DNA of 64,000 nt from Actinomycetales bacterium (GCA_017308515.1 JAFKEN010000008.1:62001-126000), one strand, 5' to 3'; positions 45,920-54,323 are shown, numbered from the stretch's first letter. Translations and numbers: made by a program. Notes: generated by a model from the letters alone, not told the origin.

Positions 45920-47467
45920 TCAGCGCACCTGCACGAGCACGCGGTGCCAGCCGGTCGATCCGCCGGGCGCGATCGGCTGCCGCTCCTCGACCTGCAGGTT
46001 CCCCTCCGTGTCGATCGCGCGGACCGCGACGAAGTGGCTCCCCGCCTCCGGTTCCCAGTCGAGCGCCCACTGCACCCAGGTGTCGGAGTTGATCGGCTTC
46101 GAGAGCCGCGTGGGCGTCCACGGGCCGTCGTCGATGCTCACCTCGACCTGGCCGATCCCGGTGTGCTGCGCCCAGGCCATGCCCGCGATGACCGTCGGGC
46201 CGGCCTCGATCGCCCGCTCGGTGGTGGGGGTGTCGATGCGGCTCGACATCTTGATGGGCGCGCGGGCGGCGTAGCCGCGCGGCGTCCAGTAGGCCTCGTC
46301 CTCGTCGAAGCGCGTGACCTTGAGCTCCTCGACCCACTTCGTCGCCGAGACGTAGCCGTACAGGCCGGGCACCACCATCCGCACCGGGAACCCGTGCTCG
46401 ACCGGCAGCGGCTCGCCGTTCATCGCCACCGCGAGGATCGCGTCGCGCTCCGGGTCGGTGCACGCCTCGAGCGGCGTGCTCGCCGTGTACCCGTCGACGC
46501 TGCGGGAGAGCACCATGTCGGCGTCGGCGTCGGGCACCGCCCGCGCGAGCACGTCGCGCAGCGGGACGCCGAGCCACCGTGCGTTGCCGACGAGCTCGCC
46601 GCCGACGACGTTCGAGACGCAGGTGAGCGTGATGACGTACTCGTCGAGCCCCATCGCGACCAGGTCGTCGAAGCTCAGCTCGACCTCCTGACCGACCTTG
46701 CCCGTCACGCGGAGCCGCCAGGTCTCGGGATCCACGCGCGGCGCGCTGAGTGCGGTGTCGATGCGGTAGAACTCGGCGTTCGGGGTGAACAACCGGCTGA
46801 GTCCGTCGACCTCGAGCTCGGCGCCCGCCGGGACGTCGACGGTGCTCGCGGGGGCGGGCAGGCTCAGCGCCTGCCGCGCCGCCTGGATCGAGGAGGTGGC
46901 GGCGGAGACGGCGCGGGATCCGAGCGCCACGACCCCGCTCGCGGCGGCCGTCACCCCGAGCAGGCGCAGGAAGCCGCGGCGGTCGAGGCCGCTCTGCCCG
47001 CCGTCGGCCGCCGCCGTGCTCCAGCCCCGCAACCGGCGCACGAGGAGTCCGAGCACGATGACCGCCGCGGCGGCACCGAGCGCGGGTCCGATCGCCGAGA
47101 GCGCGGACGCGCCCGCGCGGGTCACGACGGGTGCGACGGTCGAGAATCCGACGAGACCCAGCAGAATCGCACCCAGGGGAGGCCGCCACAGCTCGAGCAG
47201 GCCGGCGACCGCTGCGCCCACCACGACCGCGATCCCGAGGCTGCCCAGCAGCACCGCCTTGTCGGCGAAGCCGAACAGTTCGATCGCCATCTCCTTGATC
47301 GGCCGCGGCACGATGTCGATGACGAACGACCCGACCGCCAGCAGTGCGCTGCCGCTCGGCACGAGGAGGGCGATCACCTCGGTGATCGCGAGATAGCAGG
47401 CCGCCGCGACGATCCCGCTGAGGGCCGCCCAGCGTCGGCGGGCGGGGGATCCGGTGCTGCGCGACAT
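45920..47467 (-). CDS. Membrane-anchored molybdopterin-dependent oxidoreductase (sulfite oxidase-like)
   Basis: The 515-residue product has four or five N-terminal membrane helices (about 10-170), then a twin-arginine-like DRRGFLRLLGVTAAASG, then an extracytoplasmic sulfite-oxidase fold. The Moco cysteine lies in VITLTCVSNVVGG. Other motifs are GFPVRMVVPGLYGYVSATKWV and, in the dimer domain, WAQHTGIGQVEVSIDDGPW. The start is set by GAGGAGG before the ATG at 47467. The electron partner and substrate are unknown. Fusion of helices to the molybdoenzyme suggests direct membrane electron transfer. Confidence 0.9.
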   Translation of the reverse strand: MSRSTGSPARRRWAALSGIVAAACYLAITEVIALLVPSGSALLAVGSFVIDIVPRPIKEMAIELFGFADKAVLLGSLGIAVVVGAAVAGLLELWRPPLGAILLGLVGFSTVAPVVTRAGASALSAIGPALGAAAAVIVLGLLVRRLRGWSTAAADGGQSGLDRRGFLRLLGVTAAASGVVALGSRAVSAATSSIQAARQALSLPAPASTVDVPAGAELEVDGLSRLFTPNAEFYRIDTALSAPRVDPETWRLRVTGKVGQEVELSFDDLVAMGLDEYVITLTCVSNVVGGELVGNARWLGVPLRDVLARAVPDADADMVLSRSVDGYTASTPLEACTDPERDAILAVAMNGEPLPVEHGFPVRMVVPGLYGYVSATKWVEELKVTRFDEDEAYWTPRGYAARAPIKMSSRIDTPTTERAIEAGPTVIAGMAWAQHTGIGQVEVSIDDGPWTPTRLSKPINSDTWVQWALDWEPEAGSHFVAVRAIDTEGNLQVEERQPIAPGGSTGWHRVLVQVR

Positions 47468-47544
47468 CGCGGCCTCCTCGTGCCGATTCTCGGTGCTTCC
47501 GAGGGGGTTCGGCGCGGGATCGCGAAGCGTTGGGTGGCGGCCCG

Positions 47545-48591
47545 CTACTGGCTGACCGGGTGGTAGTGGAATCCGGTCTCGGCGACCCAGGTGCGGATCA
47601 CGTCGCGCTGGGAGGCGTCGCACACCCGGCCGTAGCCGTAGCTGACGTCCCAGTAGGCGTAGGAGCTCTCCCAGACGCGGTGGTCGAGGGTCCAGCTGTC
47701 CATCTCGGTGAGCGCGTAGCAGTCGGCCATGAACTCCCAGTCGTCGCCGAAGGCGCCGGCGGCGGCGTCGGTCGCGTCGGGGTTGCTGAACTGCAGCACG
47801 TGCGCGTACTCGTGCAGGGTGACCAGGCGCGCGCCCCAGTCGTCCATCGAGGGATGCGCGAATCCCGCCGCGTCGAGATGGATCGTGCGGTGCTGGTCGC
47901 CCGTGACGCAGCCCAGGGCCTCGCGCTGGCAGACCGCGCTCGCGTCGTCGAACACGAGGCTCGCGTAGCCGCCGCTCGCGGCGTCGAGTACGCCCTCCGC
48001 GTAGCTGCCGGTCGTGTTCGCGTCGCGCTCGGCCTGCACCGCGCCCGCGAGCTGCTCGAGGTCGCTGCGGTAGCTCTCGGCACGCGCGGTGTCGGCGGCG
48101 AGCGCCGTCGGCGTGCGCCGGTGCACCCAGCCGAGGTGGGCGAGCTCGGTGTAGTCGTCGATCGGCACGAGGTCGGCCAGGGGCGCGCCGTCGAGGGTGC
48201 GCGCCGTGTCCATGAGCCCCTGCATGGCCGCGCCGAACTCCTCCTTGCCGTCGATGAGGTCGTTGAGCTCGCCGATCTCGTCCTGCTGCTGGTCGATCGT
48301 GTCGTTCGCATCATTCAGCTGCAGGAACAGCCAGACGCCGACGCCCGCGGCGGCCGCGAGCAGCACCGCGAGCACGATGAGCACCGCGATGAGGGCGGGG
48401 GAGGCCGTGCGCTTCGGCGGCGGGGCGATGACCAGGGTCTCGGAGGCGAGGGGGGTGCCGACGCTCGGGGGGACGGCTGTCACCTCGGCACGCGAGGGAA
48501 CGGAACCCATCATCGCGCCCGAGGGAGCGGGCGGGGTCGTCGAGATCGGCTCACCCGAGGGCGGGGGAGGTGCCGTCGCCTCGGGTTCCAC
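47545..48591 (-). CDS. Predicted membrane-anchored zinc metallopeptidase
   Basis: A 348-residue protein with a Pro/Ser/Thr-rich cytoplasmic N-terminus (1-62), one membrane helix (about 65-90), a short coiled coil with Asp/Gln/Glu (93-118), then an extracytoplasmic domain. The zincin motif H260-E-Y-A-H264 is followed by DDWEFMADCYALTEMD, whose Glu286 or Asp290 could be the third ligand. Cys221 and Cys228 may pair. No close family is recognised. The catalytic assignment is inferred from HExxH context and the downstream acidic motif. Confidence 0.75.
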   Translation of the reverse strand: MEPEATAPPPPSGEPISTTPPAPSGAMMGSVPSRAEVTAVPPSVGTPLASETLVIAPPPKRTASPALIAVLIVLAVLLAAAAGVGVWLFLQLNDANDTIDQQQDEIGELNDLIDGKEEFGAAMQGLMDTARTLDGAPLADLVPIDDYTELAHLGWVHRRTPTALAADTARAESYRSDLEQLAGAVQAERDANTTGSYAEGVLDAASGGYASLVFDDASAVCQREALGCVTGDQHRTIHLDAAGFAHPSMDDWGARLVTLHEYAHVLQFSNPDATDAAAGAFGDDWEFMADCYALTEMDSWTLDHRVWESSYAYWDVSYGYGRVCDASQRDVIRTWVAETGFHYHPVSQ

Positions 48592-48732
48592 GAGACGAGT
48601 GAATCACGCGCATCGAAGGGGTGCCAGGGCTGCTCGGACCCCCGTCTGGGCGTCGGGCGGTCTGAGCGGTTATGCCGCGGTCTCCTGTTCGAGGCAGCGA
48701 CGGGGAACCACGTCGGTCCGTCGGAACGCTCG

Positions 48733-48870
48733 CTACTCGATGCGCAGGACCTTGATTCTCCAACGCTTGCCGAGCTCGCGGGCGAGCCGGTCGCCGGGGG
48801 AGCCCAGCGGGTTGTCGGTGACCATGTAGGTCTAGGTCGCTGATACGGGCTCTACCGGTCGAACTGACAT
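48733..48870 (-). pseudogene. Small gene interrupted by an in-frame TAG
   Basis: From ATG 48870 the frame reads MSVRPVEPVSAT, meets TAG at 48832-48834, then continues in the same frame as TYMVTDNPLGSPGDRLAREL and ends KVLRIE before a second TAG at 48733. The downstream part has its own ATG at 48825. An AT-rich patch with TAAGCT precedes the first ATG. It may be a 45-residue protein disabled by an amber codon, or a 30-residue protein. Family not recognised. The rest of the 323-bp interval has nothing else I can support. Confidence 0.4.
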
Positions 48871-48914
48871 AATGGAGCTTATCGGATACTGAATCGACGC
48901 TGGGGCGACGCGGA

Positions 48915-49436
48915 TCACTCCGCCGGCATCGCCTGGAATTGCGGCATGCGCGCCTCCCAGCGCTCGCGCCACTCGGTCGAGTCGCGGCCGAGCTCGAGGT
49001 ACTGCACGAGATCTTCCAGGTGCACCTGCCAGCCGCCGGTGTGGAACGGCAGCTGGTCGAGCGGCAGCCCAGCGTCCTCGACCCATAGAATGGCGCCGTC
49101 GCCGTCCGGCGTGATGCGGGCCGTCAGCCGGGTCGTCAGCTGGTACTCCTCGTCGGTTCCCGCGATCACGAGCTCGCGGGGCGGGTCGCAGGCCTCGATC
49201 ACCGAGTCGCCCTCCCAGCCGCTGACATAACGTTGGTGCACCGTGCCCCCGAGGCGCAGGTCCCCCTCGACGACGCAGATCCAGCGCGCGAGTCGCGCGG
49301 GATCGGTGATCGCCTCCCAGAGGTCCTCGGGCGTGGTCGCGAAGCGGGAGTGCACGCGTACGGCGCCGGTGGTCTCGTCGAGCGGGTGCATCGAGGCGGT
49401 GACCCGCGGGGTCCCGTCGGCGTTGGTGAGGGTCAT
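48915..49436 (-). CDS. SRPBCC/AHSA1-type ligand-binding protein
   Basis: A 173-residue protein of the START/Bet v1-like fold. The core pattern is VHSRFATTPEDLWEAITDPARLARWI, then GDLRLGGTVHQRYVSGWEG, PPRELVIAG, and the terminal GGWQVHLEDLVQYLELG typical of AHSA1/activator-of-Hsp90 homologues. It is second in an ArsR-SRPBCC operon (ATGA overlap). In such pairs the SRPBCC protein is often the regulated effector; its ligand is unknown. Confidence 0.9.
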   Translation of the reverse strand: MTLTNADGTPRVTASMHPLDETTGAVRVHSRFATTPEDLWEAITDPARLARWICVVEGDLRLGGTVHQRYVSGWEGDSVIEACDPPRELVIAGTDEEYQLTTRLTARITPDGDGAILWVEDAGLPLDQLPFHTGGWQVHLEDLVQYLELGRDSTEWRERWEARMPQFQAMPAE

Positions 49437-49816
49437 GCGCGTTCTCTCTCCTGCGTGGTGGACGGCTCGGATGTCGTGTCGGCGGCGTTCGCGGCGGCGG
49501 CACGGGCCGTGCGCCGGCCGCGGGCGATCTCGGTGTGCAGAGCGTCGAAGCTCTGAAGCCACCGGTCGCGGTAGGGCGCGAGCCAGCGGTCCAACTCCCC
49601 CAGCGGCGCCGGCGTAAGCCGGTAGATCCTGCGCTGCGCGTCGCTGCTGGACTCGACGAGCCCGGCGTCGCGCAGGATCGCCAGGTGCCGCGACACGCCC
49701 GACTGGGCGATCGGCAGCAACTCGGCCAGCTCCCCCACCGCGCGCGGACGCTCGCGCAGCGCGTCGAGGATCACGCGGCGGTTGGGGTCCGCGACGGCGG
49801 CCAGGACGGCATCCAT
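49433..49816 (-). CDS. ArsR-family transcriptional regulator
   Basis: A 127-residue winged-helix repressor. The HTH is clear: DPNRRVILDALRERPRAVGELAELLPIAQSGVSRHLAILRDAGLV. No cysteine metal site is present, so it is not a classical metal sensor. The C-terminal part has WLAPYRDRWLQSFDALHTEI, seen in ArsR proteins paired with SRPBCC partners. A TGTATATACA palindrome lies about 21 bp upstream as a likely operator. Confidence 0.92.
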   Translation of the reverse strand: MDAVLAAVADPNRRVILDALRERPRAVGELAELLPIAQSGVSRHLAILRDAGLVESSSDAQRRIYRLTPAPLGELDRWLAPYRDRWLQSFDALHTEIARGRRTARAAAANAADTTSEPSTTQERERA

Positions 49817-49836
49817 GACCGCACTCTACACTGCTA

Positions 49837-49846
49837 TGTATATACA
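49837..49846. promoter_or_regulatory. Palindromic operator upstream of the ArsR gene
   Basis: TGTATATACA, a perfect 10-bp palindrome in an AT-rich patch that stands out against the high GC. It lies 21 bp before the ATG, on the promoter side of the ArsR-SRPBCC operon. Autoregulation is the likely role. Confidence 0.55.
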
Positions 49847-49877
49847 CGCAAATGTAGATACCGAGCCTGAGCGGAGT

Positions 49878-50519
49878 TCAGCCCTCCTCCGTGGCGGCCC
49901 GATCCGCCTCGAGCAGCGCCGTCTCGAAGCTCTCCTCCGGGTTCGCGACGAGGAAGCGCGCCGCCCGCGCGTGCCGTCGCACGACGGGGTCGGGATCCGC
50001 GGCCGCCCGCGTGAGCGCCGCTTCCGCCGCAGAACCGAGGGCCACGACGGCGCGGCACAGCGCCCGCCAGAGCTCGAGGTCGCCCCGGCCGAGTTCCCGC
50101 GCGAGCTCGTCGGCGAGTGCCGGCCGACCCTCCGGGCCGGTCAGGACAGCGGCCGCGCGCCAGGCGGTGCGGGCCACCTCGTCCTCCTCGTCGTGCAGCA
50201 GCTGCGGCGTGATCGCGCCCGCGCTGCCCGGCTCCCCGATCTTCGAGAGCGTGTGCAGCGCCTGGCTGCGCGCCTGCGGCAACGGCGAGGCGAGCTCGGC
50301 GATCACGAGCGGCACGGTGAGCGCCGCCGGATGCCGGGTGAGCGCCCAGGTGAGCATCTCGCGCACCGAGAAGTCGCTCTCCGCCGCGCAGCGCTCGACG
50401 AGCACGGCGACGTACTCCTCGCGCGGGTGCGTGCCGGCGGTCATCGCGGCCTGCAGCCGTTGCGAGGCGTCGGCGACGCGCAGGGCGCTCGCGAGCCGGT
50501 CCGCCGGCGAGGTGCTCAT
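49878..50519 (-). CDS. HEAT-repeat protein
   Basis: A 213-residue all-helical protein with HEAT-type repeats, for example LPQARSQALHTLSKIGEPGSAGAITPQLL, DEVARTAWRAAAVLTGPE and DPVVRRHARAARFLVANPEES. There is no catalytic motif and no signal peptide. HEAT proteins are usually interaction scaffolds. It is a single gene with the ATG at 50519; its partner cannot be named. Confidence 0.8.
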   Translation of the reverse strand: MSTSPADRLASALRVADASQRLQAAMTAGTHPREEYVAVLVERCAAESDFSVREMLTWALTRHPAALTVPLVIAELASPLPQARSQALHTLSKIGEPGSAGAITPQLLHDEEDEVARTAWRAAAVLTGPEGRPALADELARELGRGDLELWRALCRAVVALGSAAEAALTRAAADPDPVVRRHARAARFLVANPEESFETALLEADRAATEEG

Positions 50520-50594
50520 CCCGTCGACCCTAGGCGAGCCCGCCGCAGCTCACCGGCGTGTGACGTTCCCCGCCGCCGCCGGCGGAGTTGCGCC

Positions 50595-51077
50595 TCAGTC
50601 GTCGACGGGCGGGTTCTCGGCGAGCAGCCGCGGCAGGTGCGCCGGCTCGACCTCGTGCTCGAGACCCGCCCACTCGTCGGGGGCGATCCAGCGCCAGTCG
50701 ACGACGTCCTCCCGCTCCTCCTCGGTCCACCCCTCGCGGGAGGGCTCGAAGGCGGGCACCCGCAGCACGTACCAGGCCCAGCGCCCGCGCTGGTAGGGGT
50801 GCCAGCGCTGGTCGGGGTCGAAGTCCTCGATGAGGAAGGGCACCGGCAGCTGGCCGAGCACGAGCCCGGTCTCCTCGGCGAGTTCGCGCAGGCCGGCCTC
50901 GTGCCAGGTCTCCCCCGGATCGACCCCGCCGCCGGGGGTGATCCAGCGCGGCGGCACCGCACGGCTCTTGCCGTACTGCAGGAACATCAGCACCCGGTCG
51001 GCCTCGTCGACCAGCAGGATGCGCGCCACCGCCCGGTACGCCCCCGCGGCGGCCGGATCCGGATCCTCGGGTCCCAC
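50595..51077 (-). CDS. NUDIX hydrolase
   Basis: A 160-residue NUDIX fold with a complete box (GGGVDPGETWHEAGLRELAE then ETGL), so metal-dependent diphosphate hydrolysis is expected. It also has ARILLVDEADRVLMFLQ before the box and DWRWIAPDEW after it. The substrate is unknown. GTG start at 51077, preceded by GAGGAG. Confidence 0.9.
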   Translation of the reverse strand: MGPEDPDPAAAGAYRAVARILLVDEADRVLMFLQYGKSRAVPPRWITPGGGVDPGETWHEAGLRELAEETGLVLGQLPVPFLIEDFDPDQRWHPYQRGRWAWYVLRVPAFEPSREGWTEEEREDVVDWRWIAPDEWAGLEHEVEPAHLPRLLAENPPVDD

Positions 51078-51105
51078 CTCGGCTCCTCGCGTGCCCGCGC
51101 AGCGC

Positions 51106-51891
51106 TCAGGCGCCGAAGCCGGAGACGTCGCCGACGTACCGGGTGTGATCCGCGGGGATCGGGTCGACCGCGGCGCGCGCGACCTCGGCCGCGAACTCCT
51201 CGACCGAGAACAGCCGGCCGGCCTCCTCGCGGCGCGCCTCGATCGCTCCGGGCCGGGCCCGGTCGAGCAGCGTCGCCGTGATGGTGCCCTCGATCATGTC
51301 GCCGGAGACGACGACGAATCCGACGCCCTTCTCCGCGAGAGCGGGGATGCGCTCGCGCAGCGCGTCCTCGCCCGCGCGCTTCGACTTCGCGACCGGCTCG
51401 TACTCGGGCATCGTCGGCACGGTGTGGATGAAGTGCGCCTGGTGGCTCGTGACGAACACCACGCGGTCGCCGCTCTCGAGCAGCGGCAGCGCGGTCTCGA
51501 GGGCGTCGACCTGCGCGTCGCGGTTGAGCCGCAGCGCGTAGTCCTCGCCCATGCCGCTCTCCATGCCGCCCGAGGCGTTCAGCACGAGCAGGTCGAGGCC
51601 GCCCCAGGCGTCGACGACCTGCTGGAACATCGCGGCGACCGAGTCGTGGTCGGTCAGGTCGGCGCCCACGGCGATCGCCTCGCCGCCCGCGTCGACGATG
51701 CCCGCGACGACCTTCTCGGCGCGCGGGGCCTTCTGCCGGTAGTTGATCGCGACCTTCGCGCCGGCGGCGGCGAGATACCCCGCGGTGGCGGCGCCGATGC
51801 CGCGCGAGGAGCCGGTGACGAGGGCGCGGACGCCGGCGAGCGAGCCGGGCTCGAGGATGGCGTCGGAGGGGGCGGTGGGGGTGTCGTTCAC
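51106..51891 (-). CDS. SDR-family oxidoreductase with shifted catalytic tyrosine
   Basis: A 261-residue Rossmann-fold protein. The cofactor loop ALVTGSSRGIGAATAGYLAAAG and VGADLTDHDSV are normal. NAG has become NASGG. The catalytic Ser lies in VVFVTSHQAHF, but the Tyr-x3-Lys motif reads Y-E-P-V-A-K-S-K: Tyr is four residues from the first Lys and six from the second, not three. Activity may be altered or a shifted geometry used. GTG start at 51891; on its strand TAGGGT lies 8 bp upstream. Confidence 0.87.
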   Translation of the reverse strand: MNDTPTAPSDAILEPGSLAGVRALVTGSSRGIGAATAGYLAAAGAKVAINYRQKAPRAEKVVAGIVDAGGEAIAVGADLTDHDSVAAMFQQVVDAWGGLDLLVLNASGGMESGMGEDYALRLNRDAQVDALETALPLLESGDRVVFVTSHQAHFIHTVPTMPEYEPVAKSKRAGEDALRERIPALAEKGVGFVVVSGDMIEGTITATLLDRARPGAIEARREEAGRLFSVEEFAAEVARAAVDPIPADHTRYVGDVSGFGA

Positions 51892-51899
51892 GATCCCCC

Positions 51900-51905
51900 A
51901 CCCTA
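51900..51905 (-). promoter_or_regulatory. -10 element of the SDR gene
   Basis: TAGGGT on the minus strand, 8 nt before the GTG, with no ribosome-binding sequence, so nearly leaderless. It shares a short divergent region with the NfeD gene. Confidence 0.35.
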
Positions 51906-51950
51906 GCGACGGCGGTGCATCCGGGCGGTCGGCCGGGCGGTGCCGGGTGG

Positions 51951-51956
51951 TAGCGT
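51951..51956 (+). promoter_or_regulatory. -10 element of the NfeD-SPFH operon
   Basis: TAGCGT lies about 50 bp before the NfeD GTG, and GAGGGGG lies between as ribosome site. No -35 is evident. Confidence 0.35.
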
Positions 51957-52005
51957 CGGAGGCGATCCGGGCCGCGTGGCGCGGACCGACGAGGGGGTGA
52001 CGGGC

Positions 52006-52518
52006 GTGTTCCCGGACCTGATCCAGTACATCTGGATCCTCTGGCTCTGCCTCATCATCCTGTTCGTGGTGATCGAGCTGCTGACGCTCGAGTTCACCTT
52101 CCTGATGATCGCTGCGGGGTCGCTGCTCGGCGGCCTCGGCACGTACGTGCTCGGCGGCCCGTGGTGGCTGCAGATCGGGCTCGCGGCCGTCATCTCCGCG
52201 CTGCTGCTGTTCACCATCCGTCCGCTGCTGCTGCGCACCCTGAAGAAGGGCGCCGACCCGACGAAGAGCAACATCGACGCGCTGCACGAGCTCGGCGGCC
52301 GCGTGATGACCGACTTCGTCGAGGGCTCGGGCACCGTCAAGCTCGACAACGGCGAGACCTGGACGGCGAGGCTCACCGCCTCGTCGGCCGAGGCCCGCCC
52401 CGTGGAGGGCGACCGGGTGCGCGTCGTGCGCATCCTGGGCGCCACCGCGGAGGTCGCGCCCGTCGTGATCTCGCCGAGCCCCGATCTCGACCCCGACCTC
52501 GCCCCCGACAAGGAGTGA
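52006..52518 (+). CDS. NfeD-family membrane protein
   Basis: A 170-residue protein with two or three N-terminal helices (YIWILWLCLIILFVVIELL, FLMIAAGSLLGGLGTYVL, IGLAAVISALLLFTI) and a C-terminal OB-fold (GRVMTDFVEGSGTVKLDNGETWTAR). NfeD proteins partner with SPFH proteins in membrane microdomains, and the next gene is exactly that, 2 bp later. The GTG at 52006 is favoured by GAGGGGG 8 bp upstream; a GTG at 51997 is possible. Confidence 0.92.
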   Translation: MFPDLIQYIWILWLCLIILFVVIELLTLEFTFLMIAAGSLLGGLGTYVLGGPWWLQIGLAAVISALLLFTIRPLLLRTLKKGADPTKSNIDALHELGGRVMTDFVEGSGTVKLDNGETWTARLTASSAEARPVEGDRVRVVRILGATAEVAPVVISPSPDLDPDLAPDKE

Positions 52519-52520
52519 CC

Positions 52521-53432
52521 ATGCTCGACGCCGGCAATTTCCTCGGGCAGCTGTTCGTGATCGCGCTGCTGATCGTCCTCGCGATCTTCGTGCTCACGCT
52601 GCTGTTCCGCTCGATCCGCATCATCCCGCAGGCCTACGCGGGGATCGTGGAGCGGCTGGGCCGCTACCACAAGACCCTCTCCCCCGGCCTCAACATCCTG
52701 GTGCCCTTCATCGACCGGCTTCGGCCGCTCGTCGACATGCGCGAGCAGGTCGTCTCCTTCCCGCCCCAGCCGGTCATCACCGAGGACAACCTCGTCGTCT
52801 CGATCGACACCGTCGTCTACTTCCAGGTGACGGACGCGCGCGCCGCGACCTACGAGATCGCCAACTACCTCGGCGCGGTCGAGCAGCTCACCACGACGAC
52901 CCTGCGCAACGTCGTCGGCGGCATGAACCTCGAGGAGGCGCTGACCTCGCGCGACTCGATCAACACGCAGCTGCGGGCGGTGCTCGACGAGGCCACCGGC
53001 AAGTGGGGCATCCGGGTCGGGCGCGTCGAGCTCAAGGCGATCGACCCGCCCGCCTCCATCCAGGACTCGATGGAGAAGCAGATGCGCGCCGAGCGCGACC
53101 GTCGCGCGCAGATCCTCACCGCGGAGGGCACCAAGCAGGCCGCGATCCTGCAGGCGGAGGGCTCGCGCCAGGCGGCGATCCTCGAGGCCGAGGGCGACGC
53201 GAAGGCGCAGGTGCTCCGCGCGCAGGGTGAGGCGGAGGCGATCACGACGGTGTTCGGCGCGATCCACGCGGGCAACCCCGACAGCCCGCTGCTGGCCTAC
53301 CAGTACCTGCAGACCCTGCCGAAGCTCGCCGAGGGCGACTCGAACAAGATGTGGATCATCCCGAGCGAGCTCACCGAAGCGCTCAAGGGCATCGCCGGCG
53401 GGTTCATGAAGAACCCCCCGACCGGGAAGTAG
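52521..53432 (+). CDS. SPFH/band 7 (stomatin/QmcA-like) protein
   Basis: A 303-residue protein with an N-terminal membrane helix (LFVIALLIVLAIFVLTLLF). The SPFH domain has IIPQAYAGIVERLGRYHKTLSPGLN, VSIDTVVYFQVTDARAATYEI and LRNVVGGMNLEEALTSRDSIN. The long coiled region is built of AEGTKQAAILQAEGSRQAAILEAEGDAKAQ repeats. It forms large oligomeric rings on membranes in homologues. Operon with NfeD. Confidence 0.94.
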   Translation: MLDAGNFLGQLFVIALLIVLAIFVLTLLFRSIRIIPQAYAGIVERLGRYHKTLSPGLNILVPFIDRLRPLVDMREQVVSFPPQPVITEDNLVVSIDTVVYFQVTDARAATYEIANYLGAVEQLTTTTLRNVVGGMNLEEALTSRDSINTQLRAVLDEATGKWGIRVGRVELKAIDPPASIQDSMEKQMRAERDRRAQILTAEGTKQAAILQAEGSRQAAILEAEGDAKAQVLRAQGEAEAITTVFGAIHAGNPDSPLLAYQYLQTLPKLAEGDSNKMWIIPSELTEALKGIAGGFMKNPPTGK

Positions 53433-53438
53433 CCGCCG

Positions 53439-54209
53439 GTGGCGGCACGGGAGGGGTACTTCTCCTCCCCACTCCCCCGTGTGATCGCGCACCGCGGTCT
53501 GCACACCGAGGCGCCCGAGAACACCCTGCTGGCCTTCGCGAACGCGGTCGGCATCGGGGTCGTGCACCTGGAGACCGACGTGCACGCCTCGGCCGACGGG
53601 GTCGCCATCATCAGCCACGATCCCGACCTGCGCCGGGTGGCCGGCCGGGAGGGGCGCGTCGAGGACTTCACGGCGGACCAGCTGGCGAAGATCCCGCTCG
53701 GCGAGGACCAGAGCTTCTGCACCCTCGCCGAGGCTCTCGACGCCTTCCCCGAGACCAACTTCAACATCGACATCAAGACCCCGGCCGCGGTCGCGCCGAC
53801 GATCGCGACGGTGCACGAGGCGAACGCGCAGAAGCGCGTGCTGATCGGGTCGTTCCGCACCTCCCGGCGCCGGCCGGTCGTCGCGGGCCTGCCCGGTGTC
53901 GCGACGTCGATCTCGGCCGAGGGGGCGCTGCCGGCGGTCGCGGCGGCCAACGCGGGCGCGCGCCGGGTGGTGCGCCGCATCCTGCGCTACGTGGATGCCG
54001 TCCAGTTCCCGCTGCGGATGCTCGGCATGCCCACGATGAACGCGCGCACCATCCGCACCTTCCACGACGCGGGGGTCGAGGTGCACGTCTGGACGATCAA
54101 CGATCCCGCCGAGATGGAGCGCCTGCTGGAGCTCGGAGTGGACGGTCTCGTCACCGACCGCGCGGACCTCGCGCTGCCGATCGTCGATGCCTACCGCTCG
54201 CGCCACTGA
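53439..54209 (+). CDS. Glycerophosphodiester phosphodiesterase family protein
   Basis: A 256-residue TIM-barrel phosphodiesterase. The signature is complete: IAHRGLHTEAPENTLLAF, then ETDVHASADGVAIISHDPDLRRVAG (metal Glu and Asp, catalytic His), NIDIKTP, and VHVWTINDPAEMERLLELGVDGLVTDRA at the end. No signal peptide, so it acts in the cytoplasm. It starts on GTG 6 bp after the SPFH gene, probably in the same operon. Confidence 0.93.
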   Translation: MAAREGYFSSPLPRVIAHRGLHTEAPENTLLAFANAVGIGVVHLETDVHASADGVAIISHDPDLRRVAGREGRVEDFTADQLAKIPLGEDQSFCTLAEALDAFPETNFNIDIKTPAAVAPTIATVHEANAQKRVLIGSFRTSRRRPVVAGLPGVATSISAEGALPAVAAANAGARRVVRRILRYVDAVQFPLRMLGMPTMNARTIRTFHDAGVEVHVWTINDPAEMERLLELGVDGLVTDRADLALPIVDAYRSRH

Positions 54210-54317
54210 CCCCCGTCGACACCGCCCCGTCCCCCGCGCGCTGCCGAACCACCCGGCGGGCGCTGGGAAAGCTCTGAAAACGGCCGCCGGTCGGCATACC
54301 CGCGGCGAACGTGACGT

Positions 54318-54323
54318 TATACA
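54318..54323 (+). promoter_or_regulatory. Probable -10 of rbpA
   Basis: TATACA in ACGTTATACAGG, 72 bp before the ATG; no matching -35. A GGGAA (54265) to GGT (54289) pair resembles loosely a stress-sigma site but the spacing is not convincing. Confidence 0.3.

Noticed and set aside
54265-54291. Stress-sigma (GGGAA...GGT) promoter for rbpA
   Set aside because: The second element is poor and the spacing is off; the TATACA nearer the gene is at least as good.
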